From Stenotrophomonas maltophilia (lineage in GTDB: Bacteria; Pseudomonadota; Gammaproteobacteria; Xanthomonadales; Xanthomonadaceae), in assembly GCF_002799245.1 (NCBI RefSeq), contig NZ_NEQV01000001.1, positions 186,001-250,000 of the forward strand: DNA of 64,000 nucleotides. The letters run 5' to 3'. The stretch's first letter is position 1. Each line of letters starts with the position of its first letter. Position numbers and translations under genes: made by a program. Below are positions 1 through 8,183 of the stretch, in pieces. The notes below the pieces were generated by a model that had not been told where the DNA came from, did no database searches, and saw nothing but the letters and a program-made list of their open reading frames with translations.

Positions 1-980
1 CTCGGGTAGAACTTGGTCTTCGCAACCTTGATCTGCTTGTCGGCCGCTTCAACGCGCCAGCGTGCGGCAACGATGTCGGGGCGACGGCCAAGCAGCTCGC
101 TGGGCAGCACGCCTGGCAGCTGCAGCGCCACCGGGTTCAGCGGCTGCGGGCGCTGGATCGACAGGCCGCGGTCCGGGCCCTTGCCGACCAGCGCGGCCAG
201 TGCGGTGCGGGCCGCGTCGATACGCTGCTGTGCGGCCTGCACCTGCTGCTGCGCGGCCGGTACGCGGGCCTCGGCCTGGCGCACCTGCAGGTCGCTGTCG
301 ATGCCGGCGCTGCGGCGCTGGCGGGTCAGTTCCAGCGACTTCTGCGAGCGGGCCAGTTCTTCCTCGGCCACATCGTTCAGCTGCCACGCATAGGCGAGGT
401 CGGCATAGGCCTGGGTGATGCCGGTGGACAGGTTCAGGCGTGCGGCCTGCGCTTCGACGGTGGCGGCATGCGCGCCGTCCACGGCGGCTTCCCAGGCGGC
501 ACGCTTGCCACCCCACAGGTCCACGCCGTAGCTGAAGTCGAAAGCGACCTGGCTGCTGCCGCCATAGCGGCCGCCCATCTCGCTGCCGACCATCGACTCG
601 GGCAGGCGCAGGCCGGTGTAGCCACCGGACACCGACAGGCTGGGCAGCTCATCGGCGCGTGCGGTGCCGACCTGGGCCTGGGCCTGGCGCAGGCGCGCGT
701 CGGCGGCGTCCAGGCTCGGGTGGCCAGCCAGGCCCTCGGCGACCAGCGCGTCCAGCTGCGCATCGCCCAGCGCCTTCCACCAGTCCTGCGCCGGGAAGCC
801 GGTGGCGCTCAGGTCGGTGTCGGCCAGGGTGCGTTCGCTGTGCAGGCTGTCCACTTCAAGCACGTGGCCCTGCGGGTTGAGGCCGCGACTGCTGGCGCAG
901 GCGGCCAGGGCCAGGGCCAGCGCTGACACCAGCAGCGCGCGCCCGGACCGGCGGAGAGTGGAATGCGGGATCGGGTTCAT
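1..980 (-). CDS. emrC: Outer-membrane efflux lipoprotein EmrC (TolC/NodT-OprM family), partial at window edge
   Basis: Outer-membrane channel of a tripartite drug efflux pump. The N-terminus is a lipoprotein signal with lipobox LALAAC (Cys about residue 28). It is followed by the OEP-family pattern: a GFPAQDWW segment near residue 60, the LDAADARLRQAQAQVGTARADELPSL-type helix (given here as positions 90-115), and a second OEP half with RRPDIVAARWRVEAADKQIKVAKT near the window edge. The C-terminal part lies beyond position 1. The start codon overlaps the emrR stop (ATGA), so the two are translationally coupled. The order MarR regulator then outer-membrane protein matches the S. maltophilia emrR-emrCAB operon, an MFS pump; emrA and emrB would follow to the left. 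The naming rests on synteny and family. Confidence 0.85.
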   Translation of the reverse strand, partial: MNPIPHSTLRRSGRALLVSALALALAACASSRGLNPQGHVLEVDSLHSERTLADTDLSATGFPAQDWWKALGDAQLDALVAEGLAGHPSLDAADARLRQAQAQVGTARADELPSLSVSGGYTGLRLPESMVGSEMGGRYGGSSQVAFDFSYGVDLWGGKRAAWEAAVDGAHAATVEAQAARLNLSTGITQAYADLAYAWQLNDVAEEELARSQKSLELTRQRRSAGIDSDLQVRQAEARVPAAQQQVQAAQQRIDAARTALAALVGKGPDRGLSIQRPQPLNPVALQLPGVLPSELLGRRPDIVAARWRVEAADKQIKVAKTKFYP

Positions 981-1420
981 GGGGTCGTCAGTGAATCGCG
1001 GATTCGGGTAAGGAGGGACAGCAGCAGCGTGCGCTCATCGGCGGAAAGATCGCGCAGGGCGTAATCCATCACCGCGTCGCCGCGCAGCTTCAACCGCGCC
1101 CACAACGCGCGGCCTTCATCGGTCAGTACGATCTGCAGGGCCCGCCGGTCCTGCGCATGCGGCTCGCGGCGGACGCAGCCCAGCGCCTCCAGCTTGTCCA
1201 GCAGCCGGGTCACCGCACTGGGTACCTGGTCGATGGCCTGGGCCAGTTCGTTGGCGGTGCACGGCGCCATGCTGGAAAGCACCTTCAACCCGATGTAGTG
1301 GGTGAAGCCGATACCCAGATCTTCTTCAGCCATGGATGCGTCAAGTTGGCGGACCAGGCCGTCGCGCACCTGGCGCAGCAGCAGGCCAAAGCTGGGGGGA
1401 GTGGTTGCAGGACAGATCAT
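977..1420 (-). CDS. emrR: MarR-family transcriptional repressor EmrR
   Basis: A 147-residue winged-helix regulator. The recognition region TANELAQAIDQVPSAVTRLLDKLEALGCV and the wing residues REPHAQDRR (about 60-100) are typical of MarR proteins. It is the first gene of the minus-strand operon with emrC, overlapping by 4 bp. By family knowledge it represses its own operon and releases DNA when it binds hydrophobic compounds. The start at 1420 was chosen because upstream codons run into the AT-rich operator-like palindrome; the ribosome binding site is weak. A divergent AraC gene shares the upstream region. Confidence 0.87.
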   Translation of the reverse strand: MICPATTPPSFGLLLRQVRDGLVRQLDASMAEEDLGIGFTHYIGLKVLSSMAPCTANELAQAIDQVPSAVTRLLDKLEALGCVRREPHAQDRRALQIVLTDEGRALWARLKLRGDAVMDYALRDLSADERTLLLSLLTRIRDSLTTP

Positions 1421-1444
1421 GGGGGAGCATTCTCTTCCAAAAAA

Positions 1445-1466
1445 AATATTTCTCAATGGAAATATT
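1445..1466. promoter_or_regulatory. Candidate EmrR operator (AT-rich inverted repeat)
   Basis: AATATTTC and GAAATATT form perfect 8-bp arms separated by 6 bp, 25 bp upstream of the emrR start. It is the only strikingly AT-rich palindrome in this GC-rich neighbourhood and has the size of MarR-family operators. It lies between divergent emrR and the AraC gene, so it could affect both. The operator role is inferred. Confidence 0.5.
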
Positions 1467-1592
1467 CGATCTGGCATCGAATGCTGTGTTGCAGCAGTGG
1501 GCTGGATCGGTGAAGGCGCCTACCTTAATGATCTGGTCAGGTGGCCCGGTAGTACAATCCAGCCAATGGATGACACATTTCAGCCAGCGAAC

Positions 1593-2474
1593 ATGATGAA
1601 CAAGGCAGAAATTCAGGTTCCCAAGCGCCTGCTCAGGGATGACGCACTGGACTGGTTCGAGCGCAATGACGGCCCGCCGGTCATCGCCTTCCGCTTCGAC
1701 AGCCAGCAGGGACTGGCCCGTGAGGTCGACTGGCACCACCATCAGCGTGCCCAGCTGATCTGCGTCGAACGCGGCCTGCTGACCACCCGCACCTCGCATG
1801 GCACCTGGTCGCTGGCACCGGGTTCGGCCGGCTGGATGCCGCCGCTGGAACCGCATACGGTCACCCTCGACGGCCCGCTGCGTGGCTGGGGCATGGCGTT
1901 GGCCGCACCGGCCTGCGCCACCCTGCCCGCCGACCCCTGCGTGCTGGGCCTGTCCAAGCTGGCGCAGGCACTGGCCGACCGCATCTGCGAATGGCCGCTG
2001 GGCTATGACACCACGCCCGAGCGCCAGCACATCATCGACGTGCTGCTGGACGAGATCGGCACCGCGCCGCGCCAGCGCATGCATCTGCCGATGCCACACG
2101 ACCGGCGCCTGCTGAAGATCGCCTCGCAGCTGCTGGCCGACCCCTCCGACGAACGCAGCCTGGCCGAATGGGCCCATTGGGCCGGCCTGTCGCCGCGCAG
2201 CCTGACCCGTCACTTCCGCGATGAGACCACGCTCAGCTTCGCCCAGTGGCGGCAGCAGGCCCGCCTGTCCGAGGCCCTGCGCCAGCTCACCGACGGCCGC
2301 AGCGTGGCCGACATCGCCCACGCGCTGGGCTTCAGCAGCGCCAGCGCGTTCGTTACCGTGTTCCGCCGCCACTTCGGGCTGCCGCCGGGGCGCTACCTGG
2401 CGCGGGCCGGGCATGGCCTGGAAACCGGGCTGGACCCTGCACGTGGCTTGGCATCCCCCGCCGCATCCGGATAA
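1593..2474 (+). CDS. AraC-family transcriptional regulator
   Basis: The protein has an N-terminal cupin-like sensor (REVDWHHHQRAQLICVERG, then GSAGWMPPLEPHTV) and a C-terminal double helix-turn-helix. The first HTH is around SLAEWAHWAGLSPRSLTRHF and the second around SVADIAHALGFSSASAFVTVFRRHFG, the AraC signature. It is transcribed divergently from the emr operon, so it may regulate that pump or itself; this is inference from position. An in-frame ATG at 1566 would add 9 residues, but a TACAAT box at 1553-1558 would place the transcript start almost on it, so the MMNKAE start at 1593/1596 is preferred. Neither start has a clear Shine-Dalgarno. Confidence 0.85.
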   Translation: MMNKAEIQVPKRLLRDDALDWFERNDGPPVIAFRFDSQQGLAREVDWHHHQRAQLICVERGLLTTRTSHGTWSLAPGSAGWMPPLEPHTVTLDGPLRGWGMALAAPACATLPADPCVLGLSKLAQALADRICEWPLGYDTTPERQHIIDVLLDEIGTAPRQRMHLPMPHDRRLLKIASQLLADPSDERSLAEWAHWAGLSPRSLTRHFRDETTLSFAQWRQQARLSEALRQLTDGRSVADIAHALGFSSASAFVTVFRRHFGLPPGRYLARAGHGLETGLDPARGLASPAASG

Positions 2475-2534
2475 TCACAGGATTGCGAGCGGCGACCGCC
2501 GTCGCCGCCTCCCGACAACAGGTAACAACGCCGC

Positions 2535-4778
2535 ATGACCGAACTTGCCCGCCCCGTGTTCCACGGATTCGAACAACTGCCGCTGCGCGAGTACGCCGAA
2601 CGCGCCTACCTCGACTACTCGATGTATGTGGTCCTGGACCGCGCCCTGCCGTTCATCGGTGACGGCCTGAAGCCGGTGCAGCGCCGCATCATCTACTCGA
2701 TGAGCGAGCTGGGCCTGAATGCCGCGTCCAAGCCGAAGAAGTCCGCGCGCACCGTCGGTGACGTGATCGGCAAGTACCACCCGCACGGCGACAGCGCGTG
2801 CTACGAAGCGCTGGTGCTGATGGCGCAGCCGTTCTCGTACCGCTACCCGCTGATCGAGGGCCAGGGCAACTTCGGCTCCAGCGACGACCCTAAGTCGTTC
2901 GCGGCGATGCGTTACACCGAATCCAAGCTGACCCCGATCGCCGAAGTGCTGCTGGGCGAACTGGGCCAGGGCACCACCGACTGGGCACCGAACTTCGACG
3001 GCACCCTGCAGGAGCCGACCTGGATGCCGGCACGGCTGCCGCACCTGCTGCTCAACGGCACCACCGGCATCGCCGTGGGCATGGCCACCGACGTGCCGCC
3101 GCACAATCTCAACGAGATCGTCAACGCACTGCTGCACCTGCTGGACAACCCCGATGCCAGCGTGCGCGACCTGTGCGAGCACGTGCAGGGCCCGGACTAC
3201 CCGTCCAGCGCCGAGATCATCACCGCGGCCAACGACCTGCGGAACATCTACGAGACCGGCAACGGCAGCGTGCGCGCGCGTGCGACCTTCACCAAGGAAG
3301 CGCACAACATCGTGGTCACCGCGCTGCCGTTCCAGGTGTCGCCGTCGAAGGTGATCGAGCAGATCGCCGCGCAGATGCGCGCCAAGAAGCTGCCGTGGCT
3401 GGAGGACATCCGCGATGAATCCGACCACGCCAACCCGGTGCGCGTGGTGCTGGTGCCGCGCTCCAACCGCGTCGACGCCGACCAGCTGATGGGCCACCTG
3501 TTCGCAACCACGGACATGGAACGCAGCTACCGCGTCAACCTCAACGTGATCGGGCTGGACGGCCGCCCGCAGGTGAAGAACCTGAAGATGCTGCTCAGCG
3601 AATGGCTGACCTTCCGCAGCAACACCGTCACCCGCCGCCTGCAGCACCGCCTGCAGAAGGTCGAGCGCCGCCTGCACCTGTTGGAAGGCCTGCTGGTTGC
3701 CTTCCTCAACCTGGACGAGGTGATCCACATCATCCGTACCGAGGACGAACCGAAGGCAGCGCTGATCGCGCGCTTCGGCCTGTCCGACGACCAGGCCGAG
3801 TACATCCTGGAAACCAAGCTGAAGCAGCTGGCCCGCCTGGAAGAGATGAAGATCCGTGGCGAGCAGGACGAGCTGGCCAAGGAGCGCGAGAAGATCCTCG
3901 GCATCCTCGACAGCAAGGCCAAGCTGAAGAAGCTGATCCGCGACGAACTGACCGCCGATGCCAAAAAGTTCGGCGACGCGCGCCGTTCGCCGCTGGTGCA
4001 GCGCCAGGCCGCACAGGCCATCGACGAGACCGAGCTGGTGCCGAGCGAGCCGATGACCGTGGTGCTGTCGGAGAAGGGCTGGATCCGTGCCGCCAAGGGC
4101 CACGATGTCGATGCGTCCGCCCTGTCCTACCGCGACGGCGATGCGCTGCAGGGCGCAGTGCGCGCGCGCAGCACCCAGCAGGTTGCGTTCCTCGACAGCG
4201 AGGGCCGCGCCTACTCGACGCCGGTGCACACCCTGCCCTCCGCGCGCGGCAACGGTGAACCGCTGACCGGCCGCTTCTCGCCGGCACCGGGCACCAGCTT
4301 CGTGACCCTGGCCAGCGCCGAGCCGGAGACCCGCTTCGTGCTGGCCTCCACCCACGGCTACGGCTTCGTCACCCGCTTCGAGAACCTGATCGGCCGCAAC
4401 AAGGCCGGCAAGGCGATGCTGAACCTGTCGGCCGGCTCGTCGGTGCTGACCCCCTCGGTGGTCGCCAACGTCGCCACCGATCGCATCGTGGCGGTGACCA
4501 GCTCCGGCAACCTGCTGGCGATCGCCGCCAACGACCTGCCGGAACTGGACAAGGGCAAGGGCAACAAGATCATCGAGATCCCGAAGGCCAAGCTCGCTAC
4601 CGAACGCGTGGTCGCCATCGTGGCGATCAGCCCGGGGCAGACCCTGCAGGTCCGCGCCGGCCAGCGCACCATGGGCCTGAAGTTCAACGAGCTCGACGCC
4701 TACCTCGGCGCCCGCGCCACCCGCGGCCACCTGCTGCCACGCGGCTGGCAGAAGGTGGAAGGGTTGTCGGTGGAATGA
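2535..4778 (+). CDS. parC: DNA topoisomerase IV subunit A
   Basis: Breakage-reunion subunit of topoisomerase IV, which with ParE decatenates daughter chromosomes. It is 747 residues, close to E. coli ParC (752). The active-site tyrosine is in AAMRYTES (Tyr127). The quinolone-resistance region [18 protein letters not shown] keeps the susceptible-type Ser87 and Glu91 (E. coli Ser80/Glu84). A C-terminal six-bladed DNA-wrapping domain follows from about residue 490. The segment DRYNVELPVL-type GyrA box is absent, as expected for ParC. It appears monocistronic, ending in a terminator-rich spacer. Confidence 0.97.
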   Translation: MTELARPVFHGFEQLPLREYAERAYLDYSMYVVLDRALPFIGDGLKPVQRRIIYSMSELGLNAASKPKKSARTVGDVIGKYHPHGDSACYEALVLMAQPFSYRYPLIEGQGNFGSSDDPKSFAAMRYTESKLTPIAEVLLGELGQGTTDWAPNFDGTLQEPTWMPARLPHLLLNGTTGIAVGMATDVPPHNLNEIVNALLHLLDNPDASVRDLCEHVQGPDYPSSAEIITAANDLRNIYETGNGSVRARATFTKEAHNIVVTALPFQVSPSKVIEQIAAQMRAKKLPWLEDIRDESDHANPVRVVLVPRSNRVDADQLMGHLFATTDMERSYRVNLNVIGLDGRPQVKNLKMLLSEWLTFRSNTVTRRLQHRLQKVERRLHLLEGLLVAFLNLDEVIHIIRTEDEPKAALIARFGLSDDQAEYILETKLKQLARLEEMKIRGEQDELAKEREKILGILDSKAKLKKLIRDELTADAKKFGDARRSPLVQRQAAQAIDETELVPSEPMTVVLSEKGWIRAAKGHDVDASALSYRDGDALQGAVRARSTQQVAFLDSEGRAYSTPVHTLPSARGNGEPLTGRFSPAPGTSFVTLASAEPETRFVLASTHGYGFVTRFENLIGRNKAGKAMLNLSAGSSVLTPSVVANVATDRIVAVTSSGNLLAIAANDLPELDKGKGNKIIEIPKAKLATERVVAIVAISPGQTLQVRAGQRTMGLKFNELDAYLGARATRGHLLPRGWQKVEGLSVE

Positions 4779-4791
4779 CGCGCTGCTCCTG

Positions 4792-4850
4792 GTAGGTGTC
4801 AACCTGGGTTGGCACCCCTTGGCGCGGTAGACGCCAACCTTGGTTGGCGC
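4792..4850. repeat. Two SMAG (GTAG) palindromes after parC
   Basis: Two copies start with GTAG and form short hairpins: GTAGGTGTCAACC…GTTGGCACCC at 4792-4818 and GTAGACGCCAACC…GGTTGGCGC at 4827-4850. The form matches the REP-like GTAG repeats known from S. maltophilia. Confidence 0.75.
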
Positions 4851-4863
4851 TTTCCCTCCAATG

Positions 4864-4902
4864 GGGGTCAGAGCCGTTTTCGTTGAAAACGGATCTGACC
4901 CC
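4864..4902. repeat. GGGGTC-type dispersed hairpin, copy 1
   Basis: A 39-bp near-perfect palindrome beginning GGGGTCAGAGCCGTTTTC and ending GAAAACGGATCTGACCCC. It belongs to a family with five more copies in this window (8142, 51016, 51070, 60851, 60905), always intergenic. Confidence 0.75.
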
Positions 4903-4909
4903 GGACACG

Positions 4910-4937
4910 AAAAAGCCGGGGAATTCCCCGGCTTTTT
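4910..4937. terminator. Bidirectional rho-independent terminator between parC and bfr
   Basis: AAAAAGCCGGGG, loop AATT, CCCCGGCTTTTT: a perfect GC-rich stem flanked by A and T runs on both sides. It can serve parC on plus and bfr on minus, which converge here. Confidence 0.85.
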
Positions 4938-5166
4938 CGTTGTCGGCTGGCGGGCGGTGGAGCGGCTGGCTGGCGAAGGCTGGCGGGCGCTGCTCCGGTG
5001 CTGGCGGGCGACAGAACGCGGTGTTTCTGGTTGAGCCGGCTGTCAGTCGGCTGCTTCCTGCTTCTGGTAGAGCCGACTGTCAGTCGGCTGCTCTGCCGAA
5101 ATGCAGCCGACCAGCGGTCGGCTCTACCGGGCGGCCGCCGGGCATTGCCCGGCGCCAGGCGTCGGC
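4938..5166. repeat. Repeat-rich parC-bfr spacer with inverted SMAG pair
   Basis: The spacer first holds several GCTGGCGGGCG-like direct repeats (about 4945-5012). An inverted pair of SMAG elements follows at 5067-5091 (GTAGAGCCGACTGTCAGTCGG) and 5103-5127 (ending GGTCGGCTCTAC), with a degenerate copy at about 5034-5055. A GCCGGGCATTGCCCGGC hairpin lies at about 5136-5152. No credible gene was seen in it. Confidence 0.7.
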
Positions 5167-5655
5167 TCAGTGCGCCGGGGCGCCGTTGCCGTCGATCTTG
5201 CTCAGCTGGTACAGCTCCAGGCCGATGCGCTTGATCAGGCCCAGCTGCTGTTCCAGCCACCAGGCGTGGTCTTCCTCGGTGTCCTTCAGCTGCGCCAGCA
5301 GGATGTCGCGGCTCACGTAGTCGCCCTTCTCCTCGCACAGCTTCATGCCGGCGGCGAGATTGTTCCGAACGGCGTATTCAGTATCGAGATCCTTCTGCAG
5401 CATCTCCTCCACGGTCTTTCCCGGCTCGGTGGCATGCGGGCGCATGTCCGGGTCGCCGCCCAGGAACAGGATCCGGCGCAGCAGCGCGTCGGCGTGCTGG
5501 GTCTCTTCTTCCATCTCGTGGTCCAGGCGTTCGTACAGCGCGAACAGGCCCTGGTCCTCGTAGCGGCGGGAATGGATGAAGTACTGGTCGCGGGCAGCAA
5601 GCTCGCCGCGCAGCAGTTCCTTCAGGCAGGCGATGACGTCCGGGTTGCCTTTCAT
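5167..5655 (-). CDS. bfr: Bacterioferritin without the canonical haem-ligand methionine
   Basis: Iron-storage 24-mer subunit, 162 residues. The ferroxidase ligands are visible: Glu18, Glu51, His54, Glu93, Glu127 and His130. The residue after Glu51 is Thr (EETQHAD) where E. coli Bfr has the haem ligand Met52 (DEMKHAD). This subunit may therefore not bind inter-subunit haem, or may need a partner subunit. The start at 5655 has a good AGGAG Shine-Dalgarno; upstream extensions do not. The gene is convergent with parC and divergent from the acylase gene. No Fur box or bacterioferritin-associated ferredoxin gene was recognised next to it. Confidence 0.93.
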   Translation of the reverse strand: MKGNPDVIACLKELLRGELAARDQYFIHSRRYEDQGLFALYERLDHEMEEETQHADALLRRILFLGGDPDMRPHATEPGKTVEEMLQKDLDTEYAVRNNLAAGMKLCEEKGDYVSRDILLAQLKDTEEDHAWWLEQQLGLIKRIGLELYQLSKIDGNGAPAH

Positions 5656-5780
5656 GGGGGGGGCTCCTGTGAATCGATGCTGCATAGGGTGACGCATTTC
5701 CGGCGACGGTGATCTAATCGGAATCAGTCGCAGTTGCGCCTGCGGCTACAATCAGCCCACGAGTTCGGAAAGGACGTGCG

Positions 5781-8108
5781 ATGCGACGTACATGGCGTTG
5801 GGTGCTGGGCGTATTGATCGCCATCGTGCTGGCCACCGCACTGATCCCGTGGCTGCTGCTGCGCGGCAGCCTGGCCGACCTGGATGGCGAACATGCACTG
5901 CCGGGCCTGGCCAGGCCGGTCACCATCGAGCGCGATGCGCTGGGCGTGGTCACCATCACTGCCGGCAGCCAGGCCGACGCGATGCGCGCACTGGGCCGCG
6001 TGCATGCGCAGGAACGCTATTTCGAGATGGACCTGATGCGCCGCAGCGCTGCCGGCGAACTGTCGGCACTGTTCGGTCCGAAGGCCATCGACGCCGACAA
6101 GCGCATGCGCGTGCACCGCCTGCGCGCACGTACCGAGGCACACCTGGACGCTGCATTGGGCGACAACGGCGATGCCGTGCGTGCCTATGTGGACGGCGTC
6201 AATGAAGGCCTGGCCGATCTCTCCGTGCGCCCGTGGGCCTACCTGCTGCTGCGGCAGTCGCCGCAACCGTGGCAGGCCAGCGACAGCGTGCTGACCGGGC
6301 TGGCCATGTACGCCGACCTGCAGGACCCGGGCAACCAGACCGAGCTTGCGCTCAGCCGCATCCGCGCGGTGGTGCCGCCGGCGCTGTACACCCTGCTCGC
6401 CCACGAAGGCAGCGAATGGGATGCACCGCTGTTCGGCGAACCCACCGGCAACGCCATCCTGCCCGATGCCAGCCAGCTGGACCTGCGCACGCTGAAGGGG
6501 AAGCCGGGCACCGAGCAGGAGGAAGCCGACGTCATCGGCAGCAACAACTTCGCGGTGGCCGGTGCACTCACCGCCGATGGTCGCGCGATCGTCGCCGACG
6601 ACATGCACCTGGGCCTGCGCGCGCCGGGCCTGTGGTTCCGCGTGCGCCTGCGCTACCCCGACCCACAGGCCGCCGGCGGCCAGGTCGATGTCACCGGCTT
6701 CTCGCTGCCCGGCCTGCCGGCAGTGATCGTCGGCAGCAACGGGCATGTCGCCTGGGGCTTCACCAACAGCTACATCGACACGGCGGACTACCGCACGGAA
6801 CCGGCCAACGCCGCGGTGACCGTGCATGAAGAGCGGATTGCGGTGGCCGGCCAGGCCGATGTGCTGCTCCCGGTTCGCGAAACCGCCTGGGGGCCGATCC
6901 TGCACACCCATGCCGATGGCAGCGGCGATGCGCTGCGCTGGGTCGCCCACCTGCCCGGCGCGGTACGCCTGGACTTCGGCGACCTGGCCCGCGCCGGTGA
7001 TCTGGACGCCGCCCTGCGCTTTGCCGATCACGCTGGCATTCCCGCACAGAACCTGGTGGTCGGCGACCGCAGCGGACGCATCGCCTGGCGCCTGATCGGC
7101 GCCCGCCCGGACCGCGGTCCGGGCTGTGCACCGGCCGGCTTCACCGCCGCCAGCAACCAGGGCTGCGCCCCCTGGCCGATCCGCAGCGATGCCTCGCCGG
7201 CACTGATCGACCCGCCCAACCATCGCCTGTGGACTGCCAACGGCCGCGTCCTCGACGGCGAGGCACTGGCCAGCGTCGGCAACGGTGGCTATGACCTCGG
7301 TGCCCGCGCGCGGCAGATCCGCGACCTGCTGGCGATCCAGGAGCGCTTCAACGAACACGACCTGCTGGCGATCCAGCTCGATGACCGCGCCGTGTTCCTG
7401 CAGCGCTGGTGGGCCCTGCTGCACGACGTCATCGAACGCAGTGACGATCCGGCACTGACGCGTTTGAAGGAGGTCAGCCATCAATGGGGTGGCCGCGCCT
7501 CGGCCAGTTCGGTCAGCTACCGTGTGGTGCGTGAATTCCGCACGCAGGTGATGGAGACGTTGTCCGATGCATTGCTGGCACCGGCCAACGCGCAACTGGG
7601 CGATGACTATCTGGACCCGCGCCTGGCCCAACTGGAAGGCGTGGTCTGGCCGATGCTGCAACAGCGTCCGGCCAATCTGCTGCCACCCGCCTTCGACAGC
7701 TGGGATGCTCTGCTGGTCGACGCGGCACGCCGTACCGAGAGTGAACTGGCCAGGCAGGGGCCGCTGGCCAAGCGCACCTGGGGCGAACGCAATACTGCGG
7801 CGATCTGCCATCCCATCGCACGGGCGCTGCCGGACATCGCCAAGCGCTGGCTGTGCATGCCGGCCGACCGCCTGCCCGGCGACCGCGACATGCCGCGCGT
7901 GCAGACACCCAACTTCGGTGCTTCCGAACGCATGGTGGTCTCGCCCGGCCACGAGGCCGACGGCATCGTGCACATGCCCGGCGGCCAGAGCGGCCATCCA
8001 CTGTCACCGTACTGGGGCGCCGGCCACGAGGACTGGGTGCATGGGCGCCCGACACCGTTCCTGCCCGGCAAGGCGCAGCACGTGATGACGCTGGTGCCGA
8101 CGCGGTAG
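5781..8108 (+). CDS. Penicillin acylase family Ntn hydrolase (S45), periplasmic/membrane-anchored
   Basis: A 775-residue precursor of the penicillin amidase/AHL acylase superfamily. An N-terminal hydrophobic segment (residues 7-27) acts as signal or anchor. The alpha-chain motif RVHAQERYFEMDLMRR is at about 74-89. The self-cleavage site is predicted before Ser254 in VIG-SNNFAVAG, where Ser becomes the N-terminal nucleophile of the beta chain. LPGLPAVIVGSNGHVAWGFTN further on is also typical. The substrate is not predictable; quorum-signal acylase, beta-lactam or other amide hydrolysis are all possible. Its stop codon TAG is formed by the GTAG of a following palindrome. Confidence 0.88.
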   Translation: MRRTWRWVLGVLIAIVLATALIPWLLLRGSLADLDGEHALPGLARPVTIERDALGVVTITAGSQADAMRALGRVHAQERYFEMDLMRRSAAGELSALFGPKAIDADKRMRVHRLRARTEAHLDAALGDNGDAVRAYVDGVNEGLADLSVRPWAYLLLRQSPQPWQASDSVLTGLAMYADLQDPGNQTELALSRIRAVVPPALYTLLAHEGSEWDAPLFGEPTGNAILPDASQLDLRTLKGKPGTEQEEADVIGSNNFAVAGALTADGRAIVADDMHLGLRAPGLWFRVRLRYPDPQAAGGQVDVTGFSLPGLPAVIVGSNGHVAWGFTNSYIDTADYRTEPANAAVTVHEERIAVAGQADVLLPVRETAWGPILHTHADGSGDALRWVAHLPGAVRLDFGDLARAGDLDAALRFADHAGIPAQNLVVGDRSGRIAWRLIGARPDRGPGCAPAGFTAASNQGCAPWPIRSDASPALIDPPNHRLWTANGRVLDGEALASVGNGGYDLGARARQIRDLLAIQERFNEHDLLAIQLDDRAVFLQRWWALLHDVIERSDDPALTRLKEVSHQWGGRASASSVSYRVVREFRTQVMETLSDALLAPANAQLGDDYLDPRLAQLEGVVWPMLQQRPANLLPPAFDSWDALLVDAARRTESELARQGPLAKRTWGERNTAAICHPIARALPDIAKRWLCMPADRLPGDRDMPRVQTPNFGASERMVVSPGHEADGIVHMPGGQSGHPLSPYWGAGHEDWVHGRPTPFLPGKAQHVMTLVPTR

Positions 8109-8129
8109 TGCCGGCCGCTGGCCGGCAAC
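8105..8129. repeat. SMAG-like palindrome overlapping the acylase stop codon
   Basis: GTAGTGCCGGCCGCTGGCCGGCAAC: the GTAG tetranucleotide supplies the TAG stop of the upstream gene. A sister copy is at about 50976-50998. Confidence 0.65.
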
Positions 8130-8141
8130 CCCGGAAGACCA

Positions 8142-8182
8142 GGGGTCAGATCCCTTTTCCAAGGGAAAAGGGATCTGACCCC
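8142..8182. repeat. GGGGTC-type hairpin, copy 2, between convergent genes
   Basis: Perfect 19-bp arms (8142-8160 and 8164-8182) with a 3-nt loop. It begins GGGGTCAGATCCCTTTTCC and ends one base before the antiporter stop codon. It probably forms a stable 3'-end hairpin for one or both convergent transcripts. Confidence 0.8.
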
Positions 8183-8183
8183 A

